A stretch of 64,000 bases of DNA from Prevotella sp. E15-22. Its GTDB lineage: Bacteria; Bacteroidota; Bacteroidia; Bacteroidales; Bacteroidaceae. The stretch spans positions 3,162,001 to 3,226,000 of the forward strand of contig NZ_CP096247.1 in assembly GCF_023204875.1 (NCBI RefSeq), written 5' to 3'. Position 1 is the stretch's first letter. Each line of letters begins with the position of its first letter. A program made the position numbers and the translations under genes. This document shows, piece after piece, positions 9,551-18,887 of the stretch. Under the pieces are notes generated by a model. It was not told where the DNA came from. It did no database searches and saw only the letters and a program-made list of their open reading frames with translations.

Positions 9551-10489
9551 ATGAAGAAAATAAAAGGATTGTTTTTGATGATGCTCGTTGCTGTGCTGAC
9601 AGCCTGCAACAGCAACGATGATGGTGGACTGACTGGTATTGAGATCCCGGGTATCACGATTACAGACGATGCTGACTGTTGCTCGGCAGAAGAGGCTCTT
9701 TACACCTATAAGTTCCTGCAAGGAGTCAAACTCATCCCGGAGTTGACAACCGAAGTGGACGGCAAGTATTACCTGTATGTATATACAAAGACTGGCAGTC
9801 TGCACACGGGCTACAACGACGTATATTTTGTGGCAACCAAGAAGGAGACAGGTAACTATGTGAAGTATCTGGACGTCACAAACATCACGCCGCTGATGCA
9901 CATGGTGAAGATGGATATGTATCACAGTACTGCCGTTTCATCGGGCACCTCTCTCATCAGCTATGACTATCCTGCAGTGAAACGCGGATGGATATCGTTT
10001 GTGATGAGCACCAGCGATGCTGGCTCGTGGACTTTGTCATACGACGTCAAGGTGGTCAACAGCGAGGCAAGTATCGAGAACAAAACAATTGTGGTCAATG
10101 AACTGCCCGAGGGTCAGGTCTGGCTAAAATCGTTCAAGGTGGAAAGCGACACTTACTATCTGTCACTGGTCAACCCGCTGGACTATAAGACAGGGACAAA
10201 CGATATTGTGGCTTACGTATCGAAAAAGAATGCCAAAGCAACTGAGCCTTATCAGGTGGCTGCAGAGACCTTTACCATCGATATTGACCCACGCATGCCG
10301 GATATGGGCAACCACACCTCGCCCGACAACACATCGCTGGTGAAACAAGCGGATGGTAGCTATAAGGGCAGCATCAACCTGACGATGACAGGCTTATGGC
10401 GAATACACCTGACGGTAAAGGATGCGGAAGGAAACATCGTTGCCGGAGGCGGCGATCTGAGTTCACTTTACTGGGATGTTACAATATAA
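9551..10489 (+). CDS. lipoprotein with YtkA/FixH-like C-terminal domain
   Basis: 312 aa. I use the second ATG (9551), which begins a clean lipoprotein signal MKKIKGLFLMM with lipobox VLTAC, over the ATG six bases earlier. The body has two beta-rich halves. The last about 60 residues carry RMPDMGNHTSPDN and MTGLWRIHLTVKDAEG, which resemble the YtkA-like/FixH fold (MP-x-MG-H and G-x-W signatures). Such domains are associated with metal, often copper, handling. It lies between SusD and a TonB receptor in one plus-strand run with short gaps. The function is not established and the domain call rests on motif reading. Confidence 0.55.
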   Translation: MKKIKGLFLMMLVAVLTACNSNDDGGLTGIEIPGITITDDADCCSAEEALYTYKFLQGVKLIPELTTEVDGKYYLYVYTKTGSLHTGYNDVYFVATKKETGNYVKYLDVTNITPLMHMVKMDMYHSTAVSSGTSLISYDYPAVKRGWISFVMSTSDAGSWTLSYDVKVVNSEASIENKTIVVNELPEGQVWLKSFKVESDTYYLSLVNPLDYKTGTNDIVAYVSKKNAKATEPYQVAAETFTIDIDPRMPDMGNHTSPDNTSLVKQADGSYKGSINLTMTGLWRIHLTVKDAEGNIVAGGGDLSSLYWDVTI

Positions 10490-10510
10490 GAGAGAGAAGA
10501 TATTGATTAT

Positions 10511-12451
10511 ATGATTGAACTACTTTTGCTTATTATTGGTTTACAAACGGACACCACCTCGTCGCAGAATCTGGACGAGGTGGTGATTGTATCAAGGAGT
10601 CAGAGCGGCAAACGCTCTGTAAAAGGACAGGCGGCTACCATCGACGAGCATCTGCAGAAACTGAACCACGTGGAACTGGTACGCCGTGGCTCGTATGCAT
10701 GGGAGCCTACTGTAAACAATATGCAGACCGAACGTCTGTCGACAACCATCGACGGCATGAAGATATTCTATGCCTGCACGGACAAGATGGACCCTGTGAC
10801 CTCATATGTGGAGAGCGGCAACCTGCAGAGCATCAGTCTGAACAGCGGACTCGACGGCAATCCGCAGGCTACGGGAAACATTGGTGGCAGTCTTGATTTG
10901 AAGTTGCGCAAGACAGGTTTCGATAACATTCCTTTTCATGCCAGCGCATCGGTTGGTCACGAGTGGAATGGTCATGTACAGGTATATGGTGCTGACGCAG
11001 CGCTAAGCAACCATAACACGTATCTGAATGCTGGCGCCTTCTATCGCCATGCCGACAATTATGAGATTGGCGGTGGCGAGAAGCTGCAGTTCTCGCAGTT
11101 CCAAAAGGTGAACGTGTTTACGAATGCCGGACTACGGTTGGCCGAAAAGGACATGTTGGAGGCCACGTTTATTTTTGATCGTGCCACCGATGTTGGCTAT
11201 CCCGCCCTGAACATGGACGTGGCAAAGGCCGAGGGACTGATTACATCGTTGTCGTACAAGCACCTCTTTCGCCATGCCAACTGGGAGACGAAGGCCTACT
11301 ACAACCACATCACACACGTGATGGACGACACAACACGTCCTGATGTTGCCATCCACATGGACATGCCCGGTAAGAGCTGGACTGCCGGCGTTTACAGTCT
11401 GCTGACAACGGCATTGAAGCATCACGATGTGGCACTGAATTACGACCTCTACTACAATCGCCTGTTTGCCGACATGACGATGTATCCCGGCGGCGCAGCT
11501 CCCATGTATATGGTGACGTGGCCCGATGTAGGAACCCTGAACACGGGTGTGGCCATAACAGATCATATAAGCATCGCCAGCAACCAGTCGCTACGGTTGT
11601 CGGCTAAGGTGGCTTGGCAGCAGCAGCGACTGAACAATGAGGAGGGCTATCATGCCCTGAAAGTGTTCTTCCCTGGCATGACCGATGCCTATCATCAGAC
11701 CACAGGACGCATCGCCGCCAACTATCAAATCTCAGCTTACAACTCTCAGTTTTCCCTTGGTGCCGGCTGGGGCAGTCGTGCGCCCACGGTGACCGAGGCC
11801 TACGGCTACTATCTGAACAACACGTTCGATCAGTATGATTACATAGGCAATCCTTCGCTGAAAAACGAGTCGGCAGTGGAATTGAATGGGGCAGTGAAGT
11901 GGCGTCCTTCGGAAGGCGTCAACGTGACGCTCGATGGAAATGTATTTCTCTTCAGCAATTACATCATCGGACAGTTTGAGACACGTCTCAGTCCCATGAC
12001 CGTCGGAGCCGAGGGTGTGAAAGTATACGGAAACATCAGTCATGCCACCATCGCCAACATCTCGCTATCGTGGGATTGGCAGATAACGGAACACCTGCAA
12101 TGGAACAAAAAAGTGAGTTACAGCAGCGGACGCGACGCCGATGGCGACCCTCTACCACTGATTTCGCCCATCAGTTGGCAATCGGAATGGATTTATCAGC
12201 ACCAACGCCTGCAGGCACAACTTGCCATCAAGGGTAATGCCCGACAAAACAATTACGGCGAGAAATACGGTGAGACGGCGGCAAAAGCCTGGACAATAGT
12301 CAACCTGGCTGCGCAATATCAGTTTTCTTCGGTTACCGTTCGTGCTGGTGTCGAGAATCTCTTCGACAAGCAGTACACCACCTATGCCGACTGGTGTCAT
12401 ATTCCTCAGAAGGGACGCAATATATACGTGAATCTTTCGTTTGAGATATAA
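10511..12451 (+). CDS. TonB-dependent outer-membrane receptor
   Basis: 646 aa. A short signal sequence (MIELLLLIIGLQT), then TonB-box-like NLDEVVIVSRS at about 20-30, a compact plug (TTIDGMKIFYACTDKMDPVTSYVE and NIGGSLDLKLRK) and a barrel ending in the aromatic strand NIYVNLSFEI preceded by VRAGVENLFDKQYTTYADW. The Cys in the plug (FYACTDKMD) could bind a metal. It starts 21 bp after the YtkA-like lipoprotein and is probably co-transcribed with the SusC/D pair. No CarboxypepD_reg domain, so it is a siderophore/metal-type receptor rather than SusC. Substrate inferred, not known. Confidence 0.85.
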   Translation: MIELLLLIIGLQTDTTSSQNLDEVVIVSRSQSGKRSVKGQAATIDEHLQKLNHVELVRRGSYAWEPTVNNMQTERLSTTIDGMKIFYACTDKMDPVTSYVESGNLQSISLNSGLDGNPQATGNIGGSLDLKLRKTGFDNIPFHASASVGHEWNGHVQVYGADAALSNHNTYLNAGAFYRHADNYEIGGGEKLQFSQFQKVNVFTNAGLRLAEKDMLEATFIFDRATDVGYPALNMDVAKAEGLITSLSYKHLFRHANWETKAYYNHITHVMDDTTRPDVAIHMDMPGKSWTAGVYSLLTTALKHHDVALNYDLYYNRLFADMTMYPGGAAPMYMVTWPDVGTLNTGVAITDHISIASNQSLRLSAKVAWQQQRLNNEEGYHALKVFFPGMTDAYHQTTGRIAANYQISAYNSQFSLGAGWGSRAPTVTEAYGYYLNNTFDQYDYIGNPSLKNESAVELNGAVKWRPSEGVNVTLDGNVFLFSNYIIGQFETRLSPMTVGAEGVKVYGNISHATIANISLSWDWQITEHLQWNKKVSYSSGRDADGDPLPLISPISWQSEWIYQHQRLQAQLAIKGNARQNNYGEKYGETAAKAWTIVNLAAQYQFSSVTVRAGVENLFDKQYTTYADWCHIPQKGRNIYVNLSFEI

Positions 12452-12455
12452 AAGA

Positions 12456-12473
12456 CCCCTCCCAAGGGAGGGG
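12456..12473. repeat. CCCCTCCC/GGGAGGGG palindrome between receptor and symporter
   Basis: An 8-bp perfect inverted repeat with a two-base centre (AA), just after the receptor stop. The same GC-rich type of palindrome occurs inside the TonB-type gene at 28264-28305. It has no T tract, so it is more likely a dispersed palindromic element or mRNA-stabilising hairpin than an intrinsic terminator. Confidence 0.55.
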
Positions 12474-12491
12474 AGGCATTACTGAAGAAGA

Positions 12492-13697
12492 ATGAAAAAA
12501 ACAATTATTTGGATTGCAGCACTCGTAGTGGGTGCTATATTAGGACTGCTGGGCATTGCATGGCTCAACGAGGTGATGAACTTCGTGGCCACCATCTATA
12601 CCCGTCTGTTTCAGTTACTGGCCGTGCCCACCATCGTGCTGGCCGTCGTCACCACCTTCGCCACCTTTGGCTCAAACGGCTCTGGCCGCATCTTCCGTCA
12701 CACTCTGAGTTATACGCTGCTGACCACCTTTGCCGCAGCGGCCGTAGGCGCTGTGCTTTATATATTAGTTGCCCCTGGCAACCTACCTATCGAGGTCATT
12801 ACAGCAGAAGGTGATGCGGTAGCAAACTCTACATTCCACACGCTACACGCTCAACCTTCCTATCTTGACCACATCATCAGCATCATCCCTAATAACATCA
12901 TCAAACCCCTATTCGATGGCAATGTGCTCTCGTTGCTCTTGCTGGCCTTCGCCATTGGCATCGGCCTGTCAAAGTTGCCCGATTCCGAGAACAAGGCGGT
13001 GGTTACAAAGGGACTGCAGGGATTGCAGGAACTGCTCTTCCTGCTCATTCGCTGGCTCATCTGGACACTGCCATTGGGCATTGTAGCCTTTGCGGCGCAG
13101 TTGTCAGCACAAGTGTCCGCAGGTGTCGTAGCCGACAGTATCGGCAAATACGTGCTGGTGGTATTGGGCGGCAACGTCATTCAGTTCTTCGTAGTATTGC
13201 CGTTGTTCCTGATTATAAGAGGACTCAACCCCATTCATGTGCTGGGCAAGATGATGCCCGCCGTGCTCATGGCGCTCTTTACCAAGAGCAGTGCCGCCAC
13301 ACTGCCCGTGACAATGGATACAGCAGAGAACCGTTTGGGCATCAAGAAACATATTGCCCGTTTCGTGCTCCCCATCTGCACCACCATCAACATGAATGGC
13401 TGTGCAGCCTTCATCCTCGTCACCTCGCTCTTTGTGATGCAACAGGGTGGCGATTCCATCACATTCGACACCATTTTCCTGTGGACGCTCATCTCTGTCA
13501 TCTCAGCAGTAGGAAATGCAGGTGTGCCCATGGGTTGCTATTTCCTCACTCTCTCACTGATGTCGGGTATCGGAGCGCCCATCGCCGTACTTGGTATTAT
13601 CCTGCCAATATACACCATTATCGACATGGTGGAAACGGCCGAGAATGTCTGGTCGGACTCGTGTGTGGCAGCAATGGTAGACAAGGACATACAGTGA
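12492..13697 (+). CDS. dicarboxylate/amino acid:cation symporter (DAACS family)
   Basis: 401 aa integral membrane protein with about eight hydrophobic helices. Family landmarks are the serine-rich reentrant loop TKSSAATLPVTMDTAE, the substrate/Na+ motif TINMNGCAAFILVTSLF (NMNG) and the C-terminal GNAGVPMGCYFLTLSLMSG. Members take up aspartate, glutamate, C4-dicarboxylates or serine/threonine with Na+ or H+ across the inner membrane. It follows the TonB receptor by 40 bp with a palindrome in the gap, so it may or may not belong to the same operon. Confidence 0.88.
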   Translation: MKKTIIWIAALVVGAILGLLGIAWLNEVMNFVATIYTRLFQLLAVPTIVLAVVTTFATFGSNGSGRIFRHTLSYTLLTTFAAAAVGAVLYILVAPGNLPIEVITAEGDAVANSTFHTLHAQPSYLDHIISIIPNNIIKPLFDGNVLSLLLLAFAIGIGLSKLPDSENKAVVTKGLQGLQELLFLLIRWLIWTLPLGIVAFAAQLSAQVSAGVVADSIGKYVLVVLGGNVIQFFVVLPLFLIIRGLNPIHVLGKMMPAVLMALFTKSSAATLPVTMDTAENRLGIKKHIARFVLPICTTINMNGCAAFILVTSLFVMQQGGDSITFDTIFLWTLISVISAVGNAGVPMGCYFLTLSLMSGIGAPIAVLGIILPIYTIIDMVETAENVWSDSCVAAMVDKDIQ

Positions 13698-13722
13698 TCC
13701 TGAGGTGTTCTTCGGTGTTTTG

Positions 13723-14274
13723 TCAGGTGGCCTGGAGATAGGCGCGCGTTTCCTTCCTTGCCTCTCTCCAGCGAGGAAAGTAACGATCCATCAAAGCATG
13801 GAAACGGGCGTTATGACTAGGTTCCAAGAGGTGACACAACTCGTGAACCACCACATGTTCTATGCACCACTGGGGCAGCAGGAGCAGATAAAGAGAGAAG
13901 TATAACGTGTGGTTATGCACATTGCACATGCCCCAACGCGATACCATCTTACGATAGGTGATGGCCGACGGCTCAACATTCATCACCATGGCATGATGCG
14001 CCACCATCGGCTTGACGATGGCGTCCAAACGCATGACGGCCTCAGCGCGCTGCTTCTGGGTGGACAGCGGCAACTGAGCGTAGAAGTCGGCCCGCTGCTG
14101 CTGACGTTCGGCAGTCTTGGCACGCGCAGCAGTAATCCAGTCGCGATGACTCGCAATAAACTCTTCAACTGCACGCTTTGGCAGTCCGATGGGTGCAGTG
14201 ACGTGCACATCGCCATTCTTCACGATGCGCATCGACAGTCCTCTGGTCCACTTATAAGTCACGCGTATTGCCAT
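13723..14274 (-). CDS. YgjP-like metallopeptidase-domain protein (M48-type, DUF45)
   Basis: 183 aa. The C-terminal half has the zinc signature HVVVHELCHLLEPSHN (HExxH) followed by FHALMDRYFPRW. This is the YgjP/WLM pattern usually annotated as M48-family metal-dependent hydrolase. The N-terminal half is a small beta domain (IRVTYKWTRGLSMRIVKNGDV). Length is slightly short for the family, which is usually about 230 aa. The cellular role is unknown. It has its own -7 box at 14298-14306, divergent from cysK. Confidence 0.82.
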   Translation of the reverse strand: MAIRVTYKWTRGLSMRIVKNGDVHVTAPIGLPKRAVEEFIASHRDWITAARAKTAERQQQRADFYAQLPLSTQKQRAEAVMRLDAIVKPMVAHHAMVMNVEPSAITYRKMVSRWGMCNVHNHTLYFSLYLLLLPQWCIEHVVVHELCHLLEPSHNARFHALMDRYFPRWREARKETRAYLQAT

Positions 14275-14297
14275 GCCAACAGGGTCATTTTTCTATT

Positions 14298-14306
14298 GCA
14301 AAGGTA
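14298..14306 (-). promoter_or_regulatory. -7 box for the YgjP-like gene
   Basis: GCAAAGGTA on plus, TACCTTTGC on minus, 23 nt from the ATG at 14274. Confidence 0.6.
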
Positions 14307-14415
14307 CGAAGAAAGCAGCGAAAAACGGGCAAAAAGAGGCAAAAACAATACAAATACCATATCTATGGTATGCAAATAACACAGCATGGGTATTGTGGGA
14401 GCCAAAAAATCGCCG

Positions 14416-14424
14416 TATCTTTGC
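14416..14424 (+). promoter_or_regulatory. -7 box for cysK
   Basis: TATCTTTGC followed by ACCG, about 60 nt before the cysK ATG. Confidence 0.6.
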
Positions 14425-14484
14425 ACCGTCGGAAAGACATAAAAGACATAAGAGATAATAAAGGTATTTAAAAAGGATAAGGTT

Positions 14485-15432
14485 ATGAGTAAAATTGCAA
14501 AGCAGCTGACCGAGCTCGTCGGCAACACCCCACTCTTAGAGCTCAACAAGTATTCAAAGGCAAAGGGTCTGGACACTCCTGTTATTGCCAAAGTAGAGTT
14601 CTTTAATCCTGGCGGTAGCGTGAAGGACCGTATCGCACTGGCCATGATCGAGGATGCAGAGCAGAAGGGCATCTTGAAGCCTGGTGCCACCATCATCGAA
14701 CCCACCAGCGGAAATACGGGCGTAGGACTGGCACTGGTCAGCGCCGTTAAGGGCTACCACCTTATCCTTACCATGCCCGAGACCATGAGCGTGGAGCGCA
14801 GAAACCTCGTAAAGGCCTATGGTGCCGAGGTTCGCCTCACCTCTGGAAAAGACGGCATGCCTGGTGCCATCCGCGCTGCCGAGGAGTTGCGCGACTCTAT
14901 CCCTGGCGCAGTCATCCTGCAGCAGTTTGAGAACGGTGCCAACCCTGCCAAGCACTATGCCACCACAGGTCCTGAGATCTGGCGCGACACAGACGGTCAG
15001 GTAGACATCTTCATTGGCGGCGTGGGTACTGGCGGCACCATCAGTGGTACGGGTAAGTTCCTGAAGGAGCAGAACCCCAACATCCAGATCATTGCCGTAG
15101 AGCCCAAGTCGAGCCCCGTGCTGAATGGTGGTCAGAGTGGTCCTCACAAGATTCAGGGCATTGGTGCCGGCTTCATCCCCAAGACCTACAACTCAGAGGT
15201 CATCGACGAGGTGTTCGATGTTGAGAACGACGACGCCATCCGCACTGGTCGCGAGATTGCTCAGCAGGAAGGTCTGCTGGTGGGCATCTCGGCAGGCGCT
15301 GCCCTCTACGCAGCCATCCAGGTGGCCAAGCGTCCTGAGAACAAAGGCAAGAAGATTGTGGTACTGCTGCCCGATACTGGTGAGCGCTACCTCTCAACAG
15401 TGCTCTATGCCTTCGAGGATTATCCCCTGTAA
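14485..15432 (+). CDS. cysK: cysteine synthase A (O-acetylserine sulfhydrylase)
   Basis: 315 aa PLP enzyme of the beta family. The PLP lysine is in [12 protein letters not shown] (about 39-50). The substrate loop [11 protein letters not shown] follows, then the phosphate-binding [18 protein letters not shown]. It converts O-acetylserine plus sulfide to cysteine in the cytoplasm. Length is typical. Transcribed alone, from its own -7 box to an intrinsic terminator at 15501-15541. Assignment to CysK rather than cystathionine beta-synthase rests on length and the absence of a CBS tail. Confidence 0.93.
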   Translation: MSKIAKQLTELVGNTPLLELNKYSKAKGLDTPVIAKVEFFNPGGSVKDRIALAMIEDAEQKGILKPGATIIEPTSGNTGVGLALVSAVKGYHLILTMPETMSVERRNLVKAYGAEVRLTSGKDGMPGAIRAAEELRDSIPGAVILQQFENGANPAKHYATTGPEIWRDTDGQVDIFIGGVGTGGTISGTGKFLKEQNPNIQIIAVEPKSSPVLNGGQSGPHKIQGIGAGFIPKTYNSEVIDEVFDVENDDAIRTGREIAQQEGLLVGISAGAALYAAIQVAKRPENKGKKIVVLLPDTGERYLSTVLYAFEDYPL

Positions 15433-15500
15433 GAAATCACATTTTCTTTTATAGACTTCCTATGAGGATACTTTCGATATGATATATCTTGTATCTTTAA

Positions 15501-15541
15501 AAAAAACGTGGGTCCATAGCGATGGATTCACGTTTTTTTTG
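15501..15541 (+). terminator. intrinsic terminator of cysK
   Basis: Hairpin AACGTG-gg-TCCAT / ATGGA-tt-CACGTT with an AGCG loop and a T8 tract. The T tract runs directly into the -7 box of the GH43 gene. Confidence 0.8.
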
Positions 15542-15549
15542 TACCTTTG
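15542..15549 (+). promoter_or_regulatory. -7 box for the GH43 gene
   Basis: TACCTTTG right after the cysK terminator T tract. It overlaps an upstream in-frame ATG at 15547, which rules that ATG out as the start. Confidence 0.65.
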
Positions 15550-15579
15550 GGCCCGAAACTAAAACTATTAAACAAAACA

Positions 15580-16557
15580 ATGAAAAGAATATTGCTGACA
15601 ACCCTCTTGCTGACGGCCATGCTGTCTGGCAAAGCCTTCCAAACCGATACGTTGATGACCCACGACCCCGTGATGGCCTACGAGGACGGCACATACTACC
15701 TTCTGTCCACAGGCATGGGCATCAGTTGGGCCACCAGTACAGACCGCAAGACATGGGAAGTGAACAGAACACCTTTCATCAAGAACATACCACAGTGGAC
15801 GCGCGACTCCGTTCCTGGTTTTCGCTCTCATGTGTGGGCGCCCGATATCATTCGCAAGGACGGCAAGTGGTGGTTGGCTTATTCCTGCTCAACGTTTGGC
15901 AAGAACACCAGTGCCATCGGACTGATGAGTGCCGACAGGCTGAGTGGACCGTGGACTGACTGCGGACCTATTGTCTGCTCGCGCGAAGGGCGCGACAACT
16001 GGAACGCCATCGACCCTAACTTCATCGTCGATGAGGAGGGAACGGCCTGGATGACCTGGGGCTCTTTCTGGGACGGCATCCAACTGGCACGTCTGGACAA
16101 CAGCATGCACCTGGCCACGAAACCTGTCACCATTGCCCGTCGACTGGCCTTGCGCGATACGCTGAACGCTGAACCTAATCCCACATCGAAACATGCTGGT
16201 CGCAATGCCATCGAGGCGCCGTTCATCATGAAGCATGGTGGCTATTATTATCTCTTTGTGTCGTGGGACTACTGCTGTCGTGGTGCCAAGAGTAACTATC
16301 GCGTGGCTGTGGGCCGCTCGAAGCATGTGGCAGGTCCTTATCTCGATCGCAACGGCAAAGACATGTCGCAGGGTGGTGGCACCCTCATCCTTGAGGGCGA
16401 CAAGAAGGAATATGAGGCTGCCGGCCATTGTGCCGCCTATCATTTTCCTGATGGCGACATCTTCATCTGCCATGGCTATTCTACCAAGCGCGATGGTGCT
16501 GCCCTCCTCGTTCAGCGCAAGATCACTTGGACGTCAGACGGTTGGCCAAAGCTATAA
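15580..16557 (+). CDS. exported GH43 arabinan endo-1,5-alpha-L-arabinosidase
   Basis: 325 aa from the ATG at 15580, which gives a proper signal peptide (MKRILLTTLLLTAMLSGKAF). The in-frame ATG at 15547 lies within the promoter. Five-bladed propeller of family 43: the catalytic base Asp is in MTHDPVMAYEDGTYYL, the pKa-tuning Asp in WNAIDPNFIVDEEG and the acid Glu in AIEAPFIMKHGGYYYLF. VWAPDI is also typical. It would cleave alpha-1,5-arabinan (pectin side chains) in the periplasm or outside the cell. It stands alone with its own promoter and a strong terminator. Fine substrate specificity within GH43 is inferred. Confidence 0.87.
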   Translation: MKRILLTTLLLTAMLSGKAFQTDTLMTHDPVMAYEDGTYYLLSTGMGISWATSTDRKTWEVNRTPFIKNIPQWTRDSVPGFRSHVWAPDIIRKDGKWWLAYSCSTFGKNTSAIGLMSADRLSGPWTDCGPIVCSREGRDNWNAIDPNFIVDEEGTAWMTWGSFWDGIQLARLDNSMHLATKPVTIARRLALRDTLNAEPNPTSKHAGRNAIEAPFIMKHGGYYYLFVSWDYCCRGAKSNYRVAVGRSKHVAGPYLDRNGKDMSQGGGTLILEGDKKEYEAAGHCAAYHFPDGDIFICHGYSTKRDGAALLVQRKITWTSDGWPKL

Positions 16558-16570
16558 AGAATGATTATTG

Positions 16571-16612
16571 AAAAAACTCACACGAGGACAACCATCCTCG
16601 TGTGAGTTTTTT
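16571..16612. terminator. bidirectional intrinsic terminator
   Basis: A 13-bp perfect stem ACTCACACGAGGA / TCCTCGTGTGAGT, loop CAACCA, flanked by A6 and T6, so it can work for the GH43 gene (plus) and the lipoprotein genes ending at 16626 (minus). Confidence 0.88.
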
Positions 16613-16625
16613 ATTGGTCAGAACA

Positions 16626-17030
16626 TTATTTTGATTTAGGCTGAGGAACCACACTAAACTCTGTTTGTGCAGGTTTGCTAACGCTGTTTGTTCCTAAGTC
16701 AATACCCCATCCTATCAGTCCTCCAATCAGGATATTTCCAAAGGCCCATTCATTCACTTTCTTTTTGAGAACAATATCGTTGAAATTATTATTCTCAGAT
16801 GTAATAGTGATACGCTGGCCATCCAGATGATGACGTTTCACCTGTACCACTGCAGGAAGAGTAACATCTGCATAGGTCTGTTTCTCTGTCGTGATAGTAA
16901 CAGGCTCTGAAACATTACCGTATATAGTGATACTAGGATCTCCACCTGAAGCAATGGTGGCACACGATGCGAACAGCATGGGAGCAATTGCCACCATTGC
17001 CGTAACTTTTAGAAGATTTTTTCTTTTCAT
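16626..17030 (-). CDS. small lipoprotein of unknown function
   Basis: 134 aa. Lipobox MLFASC at about residues 18-23, preceded by a basic MKRKNLLK start. The mature part has a beta-rich segment (SITIYGNVSEPVTITTEKQ) and one Gly-rich hydrophobic stretch (GNILIGGLIGWGIDLG) that may sit in a membrane. It follows the DUF4595-like gene by 16 bp on the minus strand and is probably the last gene of a three-gene transcript. I do not recognise the family. Confidence 0.7.
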   Translation of the reverse strand: MKRKNLLKVTAMVAIAPMLFASCATIASGGDPSITIYGNVSEPVTITTEKQTYADVTLPAVVQVKRHHLDGQRITITSENNNFNDIVLKKKVNEWAFGNILIGGLIGWGIDLGTNSVSKPAQTEFSVVPQPKSK

Positions 17031-17046
17031 TTTATTGATTTATAAA

Positions 17047-17880
17047 TTATTCCCACAACAATGTTGAAACAGTCTTACTGATGCTTCCATCACTTTTTTT
17101 GCACCTTTCAATTATTTCTGAGACAAAACCGTTAGAGAAGCTATATTCGTATGAATATTGGCCATAAACATTGCTATTGTCGACTCTATACTCAAATTTA
17201 GAAAGCAGATTCTCAGATCTCTTTCCAAAATAACCGGCATCCCACAAGAAAGCATCCAACACGAATCTAAAATCTGCTATAACGCCCTTTTTCCATGGCA
17301 ATGTTGTATAGTCATATGAGAAAACTGAGCTATCATCCTTCATCTCAATAAGGTTTCCATCTTCCCACACAAATTTAGTTGTGTAAACAGATCCTCCGTA
17401 ACTCTTTGTGGTTATTGCAACCAGTCTTTTTTCGTCATCATACGAATAGGTCTTCACTCTTCTTCCTCTATCATATGTGCGGGTTATTGAATCAGCCACA
17501 ATCAAGCCATTTTCAAGACTATATCTGTGTCTTTCTATAACCAGCGACTGACTATAACCAGTATTCCGGTCCTCAATTTCCTCGTTAAAGATAAAATCAT
17601 CGCCATACTGATAACGACTTTCAATGATATCTGAATAATTCCAGGCCTGGGTACTATTAACGTAGCTAACGACTCTTCCTTCTGAATCATACGATAGGCT
17701 GACATTGCCATGGTTTTGGCTAACGCCATTTGTATCAATATCTTCTGAAACAATTCTTGCAAGTCGTTTAGAACCATCTGTGTTTGATTCCTCATTATCA
17801 CTGTTGCAAGAAAAGAGTCCTGCAGAAAAGACAGTAACCATCACGATGGCCAACAGATAAAAAATACTATTCCTTTTCAT
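17047..17880 (-). CDS. DUF4595-like lipoprotein, paralog 1
   Basis: 277 aa. Lipoprotein signal with lipobox AGLFSC (Cys about 25) and acidic NSDNEES. The body is made of beta-rich repeats of the YD/RHS-like style (LSYDSEGRVVSYV, YSYDDEKRLVAI, FVWEDGNLIEMK) as in DUF4595 proteins of Bacteroidetes. It shares LPWKKG and LWDAGYFGKRSENL with the next gene, so the two arose by tandem duplication. Probably surface or periplasmic, function unknown. Low GC compared with its neighbours. Confidence 0.8.
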   Translation of the reverse strand: MKRNSIFYLLAIVMVTVFSAGLFSCNSDNEESNTDGSKRLARIVSEDIDTNGVSQNHGNVSLSYDSEGRVVSYVNSTQAWNYSDIIESRYQYGDDFIFNEEIEDRNTGYSQSLVIERHRYSLENGLIVADSITRTYDRGRRVKTYSYDDEKRLVAITTKSYGGSVYTTKFVWEDGNLIEMKDDSSVFSYDYTTLPWKKGVIADFRFVLDAFLWDAGYFGKRSENLLSKFEYRVDNSNVYGQYSYEYSFSNGFVSEIIERCKKSDGSISKTVSTLLWE

Positions 17881-17911
17881 CTTCTTAAGTTTATTATACC
17901 ATGTTTCTTCT

Positions 17912-18754
17912 TTATTCCCACTTCAATGTGCATGTGGTTGTACGTTGACCAAAATCAGTATCCAAACGGTCTTCTTTAAGCTTCGTTATCAATCCATCAG
18001 TTACAGTATACTCATACGAGCAACGCAGATTATAACTACCTTCCTTTTCCGTAATTTCAGCAGGAAGATTCAGAGGACGCTTGCCAAAATAGCCAGCATC
18101 CCACAAGTAACCATTCAAATGACTTCCATAAGAACCTATGAATCCTTTTTTCCAGGGCAATGTTGTATACGTATAATTACACGTGTCTCTTTTGGCCTGT
18201 ATTTTCATGATGTTACCGTCTTCCCAAACATAATTATATTCATATGTTCGATTACTCGTTTTATACGTGGCTAATTTAATCTTTTTCTCATCATCATATG
18301 AATAAGACCAAATGTCCACAGAACTTCTATCCCTTATCGTATCACTAACAATCAGGCCATTCTCAAGGACATATTTATGGCGTTCTATCTCTAACCTTGT
18401 CGTTCCACCGGTTCTCTCCTCTTCCTCAATTATTTGTAAGGCAATAAACTTATCACCATATTGATAGGTGCATTCAGTTTTTGTATTACGTCTATCTGAT
18501 TGACTATTAGAAATTTCCTTTATGACCCTGCCATCAGAATCATATAATAACTGTAGAACACATGACTCATCTCCATCTTTTCTATCATCGTCAAGACTAG
18601 TTTCTTGATAGGTCATTTCTGTGAGACGCTTAGGAGCATCTGCTTTTTCGTCTTTATCACTCTCGCAGGAAACGAGTGATACGCATGTCAAAGACATGAG
18701 CAAAAAGAATCTTGAAATGCAAGATTGGTTTTTGGTAAAGGGGTTGTTTGTCAT
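17912..18754 (-). CDS. DUF4595-like lipoprotein, paralog 2
   Basis: 280 aa. Signal with lipobox SLVSC. Same repeat pattern as the downstream paralog (LLYDSDGRVIKEI, WSYSYDDEKKIKLA, YVWEDGNIMKIQ) and the shared LPWKKGFIG and LWDAGYFGKRPLNLP segment. First gene of the minus-strand set, with a -7 box at 18785-18792 divergent from the CDF gene. Function unknown. Confidence 0.8.
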   Translation of the reverse strand: MTNNPFTKNQSCISRFFLLMSLTCVSLVSCESDKDEKADAPKRLTEMTYQETSLDDDRKDGDESCVLQLLYDSDGRVIKEISNSQSDRRNTKTECTYQYGDKFIALQIIEEEERTGGTTRLEIERHKYVLENGLIVSDTIRDRSSVDIWSYSYDDEKKIKLATYKTSNRTYEYNYVWEDGNIMKIQAKRDTCNYTYTTLPWKKGFIGSYGSHLNGYLWDAGYFGKRPLNLPAEITEKEGSYNLRCSYEYTVTDGLITKLKEDRLDTDFGQRTTTCTLKWE

Positions 18755-18784
18755 TGTTGTTTAATTAAGTTAAGTTTACAGCCA

Positions 18785-18792
18785 CAAAGATA
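18785..18792 (-). promoter_or_regulatory. -7 box for the DUF4595-like pair
   Basis: CAAAGATA on plus, TATCTTTG on minus, 30 nt before the ATG at 18754. Confidence 0.55.
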
Positions 18793-18887
18793 CTGACAAT
18801 AATTGAGATGAGCAAGAAAAAGATAAGTAAAAATATCTTTCATAGAAAAAAACTAGAAATAAGACCATTGTCAAAGAAAAAAATGTG

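Noticed and set aside
4730..12451. Polysaccharide utilisation locus
   Set aside because: SusC and SusD are present but there are no carbohydrate-active enzymes or regulator, and the neighbours suggest metal-related uptake.
15547..15579. Earlier start of the GH43 enzyme (336 aa)
   Set aside because: The ATG overlaps the -7 box and would place 11 residues before an otherwise standard signal peptide.
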